A DNA stretch of 64,000 nt, from contig CAVRIZ010000005.1 of assembly GCA_963721445.1 (NCBI GenBank), positions 868,001 through 932,000 of the forward strand, written 5' to 3'. Position numbers and translations under genes: made by a program. Shown here piece by piece: positions 63,501 through 64,000 of this stretch; the stretch's first letter is position 1; the number at the start of each line of letters is the position of its first letter. The stretch is from DAIOEK01 sp963721445 (GTDB taxonomy: Bacteria; Chloroflexota; Anaerolineae; Anaerolineales; Anaerolineaceae). The notes under the pieces are model-generated. The model was not told the origin of the DNA, did not search any database, and saw only the letters and a list, made by a program, of their open reading frames with translations.

Positions 63501-64000
63501 ATTGTTTTTTCCTTATCTTCCGAATGGATATGCTCAATCCATTCTTCATACGAATTCTTGAACTCTATTTCCGAATATCCGAGCATTTCTTTCCATCGAC
63601 GGGAAAAAAACACTTGATTGGTTTCCAAATCCCAATCCCATACGCCTTCTCCGCTTCCTTCCAACGCAAATTGCCAACGCTCTTCACTGAGGCGAAGTGC
63701 TTCCTCCATCCTTTTTCGGTCGGTAATATTACGACCGACGCATAAGATTCCCTGCGGATCTCCGATTGAATTCCGCACGAGAGTGGCAACAACCTCACTC
63801 CATTCAATGGAGCCATCCTTCTTGTAAAACTGGACTTCCATCAAAGCGGATATTTTCAGTTCTTTTTCTGCTAAACGAGTTGGAGATAGTTCGTTCCCGA
63901 CAATTTTCATAACCAATTGATAAGATTCAGGCGTAAGCTGCTTGTCAATTGGCATCGCTTTAATTTCTTCAAAAGTGAAACCCCGGTTCTTTTCGACGGA
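60524..64000 (-). CDS. Multi-PAS GAF sensor histidine kinase (5' end beyond the window)
   Basis: The frame stays open to the window edge, so the N-terminus is missing; at least 1158 residues are visible. Six PAS/PAC units are recognisable by endings such as RNITDRKRMEEALRLSEERW, RDITERIAAETALRQSEEKL and RDVTAIKAVEKALKDSEEKL. A GAF domain follows (LKPFVQHIVELVTSMFHADICAV), then a coiled coil, the HisKA box TYSVSHDLKAPLRGIEG with the phosphorylated His, and an ATPase domain with DNGIGFD and GTGIGLALVKKAM. No membrane helix is seen, so it is a cytoplasmic sensor. Its phosphate is probably passed to the adjacent Rcp1-like receiver. Confidence 0.94.
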   Translation of the reverse strand, partial: SVEKNRGFTFEEIKAMPIDKQLTPESYQLVMKIVGNELSPTRLAEKELKISALMEVQFYKKDGSIEWSEVVATLVRNSIGDPQGILCVGRNITDRKRMEEALRLSEERWQFALEGSGEGVWDWDLETNQVFFSRRWKEMLGYSEIEFKNSYEEWIEHIHSEDKEKTIQAIQDHIRGNTPDYNIEFRMQCQDGSYKWISGRGKVIAWTSDGKALRIVGTHTDMTVSKMMQSALEESEKSFRLLAERSNDMISRILPDGTIVYVSPACERIVGYIPEEIINHPLIDMIHPEDKSIVSFVLEQAQTSEESYPLQYRLHRKDGSYVWVESIAAIVRDAMSDSVIELQITIRDITERIAAETALRQSEEKLRSLITQSADGIVLTDEEGFVIEWSKGQEQITGLYASDVLGKYIWDIEFQILPKEARNEEEFLQIKSRTIDLLSRGAGAVRSDFLERQIELSEGKRLFIQTTYFPIQTPSGFMTGAITRDVTAIKAVEKALKDSEEKLRYITDNMLDMVTLVDQDWVITYTSPSVKNTLGYDPNQVIGTPIFSNIHSLDRQLVMDRIFHSVHQAESRVQVEYRYQNSFGVYLWMESLVNLMYDKSGVFRGAIFGTRDISDRKFSSDALRESESRYRTLVRNFPNGAVMLFDSNLRNTVADGAGLEVFGLEREKMEGQTIFEIFQPEIATALEPHYRSVLTGRTEIFELPLADKVVQFYVVPISDDKGTITSGMVMTQDVTDRKIAIQALSERAQYLGSLNEITRSALETTELKPFVQHIVELVTSMFHADICAVTSWDEINRITVPMAASGPLRETYPTMQPPPGQRTLTEEVLDRSAPLYVPDMQNSEFIHSTLAKLFPTRSVLTLPLLGGGRKLGAVLIGFDEDHNFADDEVFKAEQVAGQVALGMYKHRLLDEIRTSNQELEHRVAERTADLEAKNKELETFTYSVSHDLKAPLRGIEGYSRLLIEDHADQLGDEAISFLQTIRSATNQMNQLIEDLLSYSRLERRALTSDKLDLKYMVDHLIKERQADIDDRPLQIMNEIPSIFIQVDQRAIDQALRNLLDNAIKFTRNQNQPKIHFSLTTNLDTYIISVSDNGIGFDMKYRERIFDIFQRLHLADDYPGTGIGLALVKKAMQRIGGKAWATSKVGQGSTFYLEFPKEG

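Noticed and set aside
1..64000. CRISPR array, phage or transposase genes
   Set aside because: No regularly spaced repeat, transposase DDE/serine-recombinase protein or phage structural gene was found on either strand.

Overview
The window is about 64 kb of densely packed, mid-GC bacterial chromosome. It has no plasmid, phage, insertion-sequence or CRISPR signature. Gene content suggests a member of the Chloroflexota, probably class Anaerolineae: a Pst operon with CHAD and thymidylate-kinase-like genes, a GlpA-like/FAD oxidoreductase/DUF1667 trio, a DUF5667 protein paired with an ECF sigma factor, a CarH-like cobalamin regulator, DUF4013, DUF4173 and DUF4203 membrane proteins, and multi-PAS kinases. 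This placement is inference; no rRNA is present to settle it.

Layout. 1-7 kb (minus strand): phosphate island with pstS, pstC, pstA, pstB, a frameshifted phoU, two tandem thymidylate-kinase-like genes and a truncated CHAD gene, under an 11-bp-periodic Pho-box-like array. 7-11 kb: small conserved proteins, a retropepsin-like protein without catalytic Asp, a VOC protein, a CheY-like receiver and an SDR. 11-15 kb: 2-oxoacid dehydrogenase E1 alpha, E1 beta and E2 without E3. 15-19 kb: CarH-like regulator, GNAT, TetR/methyltransferase pair with its operator, DUF4013 protein. 19-28 kb: GlpA-like oxidoreductase operon, proS, ygbA, bactofilin operon. 28-34.5 kb: a selenocysteine peroxiredoxin fused to glutaredoxin, DNA glycosylase, epimerase, moaA, DUF92, PH-like and DegT genes. 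34.5-39 kb: ECF sigma with DUF5667 partner, lipoprotein, BNR-repeat protein plus MoaD/ThiS-like carrier, SHOCT protein, tRNA-Lys. 39-47.5 kb: DUF4173, two-component pair, DUF4203, nitroreductase, ADP-ribosylglycohydrolase, prenyltransferase-like repeats, phosphoribosyltransferase. 47.5-56 kb: priA, CorC/HlyC, MEMO-like, LysM/M23, selD, SPFH. 56-64 kb: phosphatase, DinB-like protein, small hypothetical, and a three-gene signalling operon whose kinase runs off the window.

The strongest observation is a selenocysteine theme. One gene (28016-28762) has an in-frame TGA exactly at the peroxidatic cysteine of a peroxiredoxin and continues into a glutaredoxin domain. The selenium-donor enzyme gene selD (53687-54748) also has an in-frame TGA, at its catalytic position. 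A reader that stops at TGA would truncate or split both genes.

Four genes (phoU, the DUF5667 protein, the BNR-repeat protein and a histidine kinase) each carry one frameshift with well-conserved sequence on both sides. Such a density suggests residual indel errors in the assembly at least as much as real pseudogenes.
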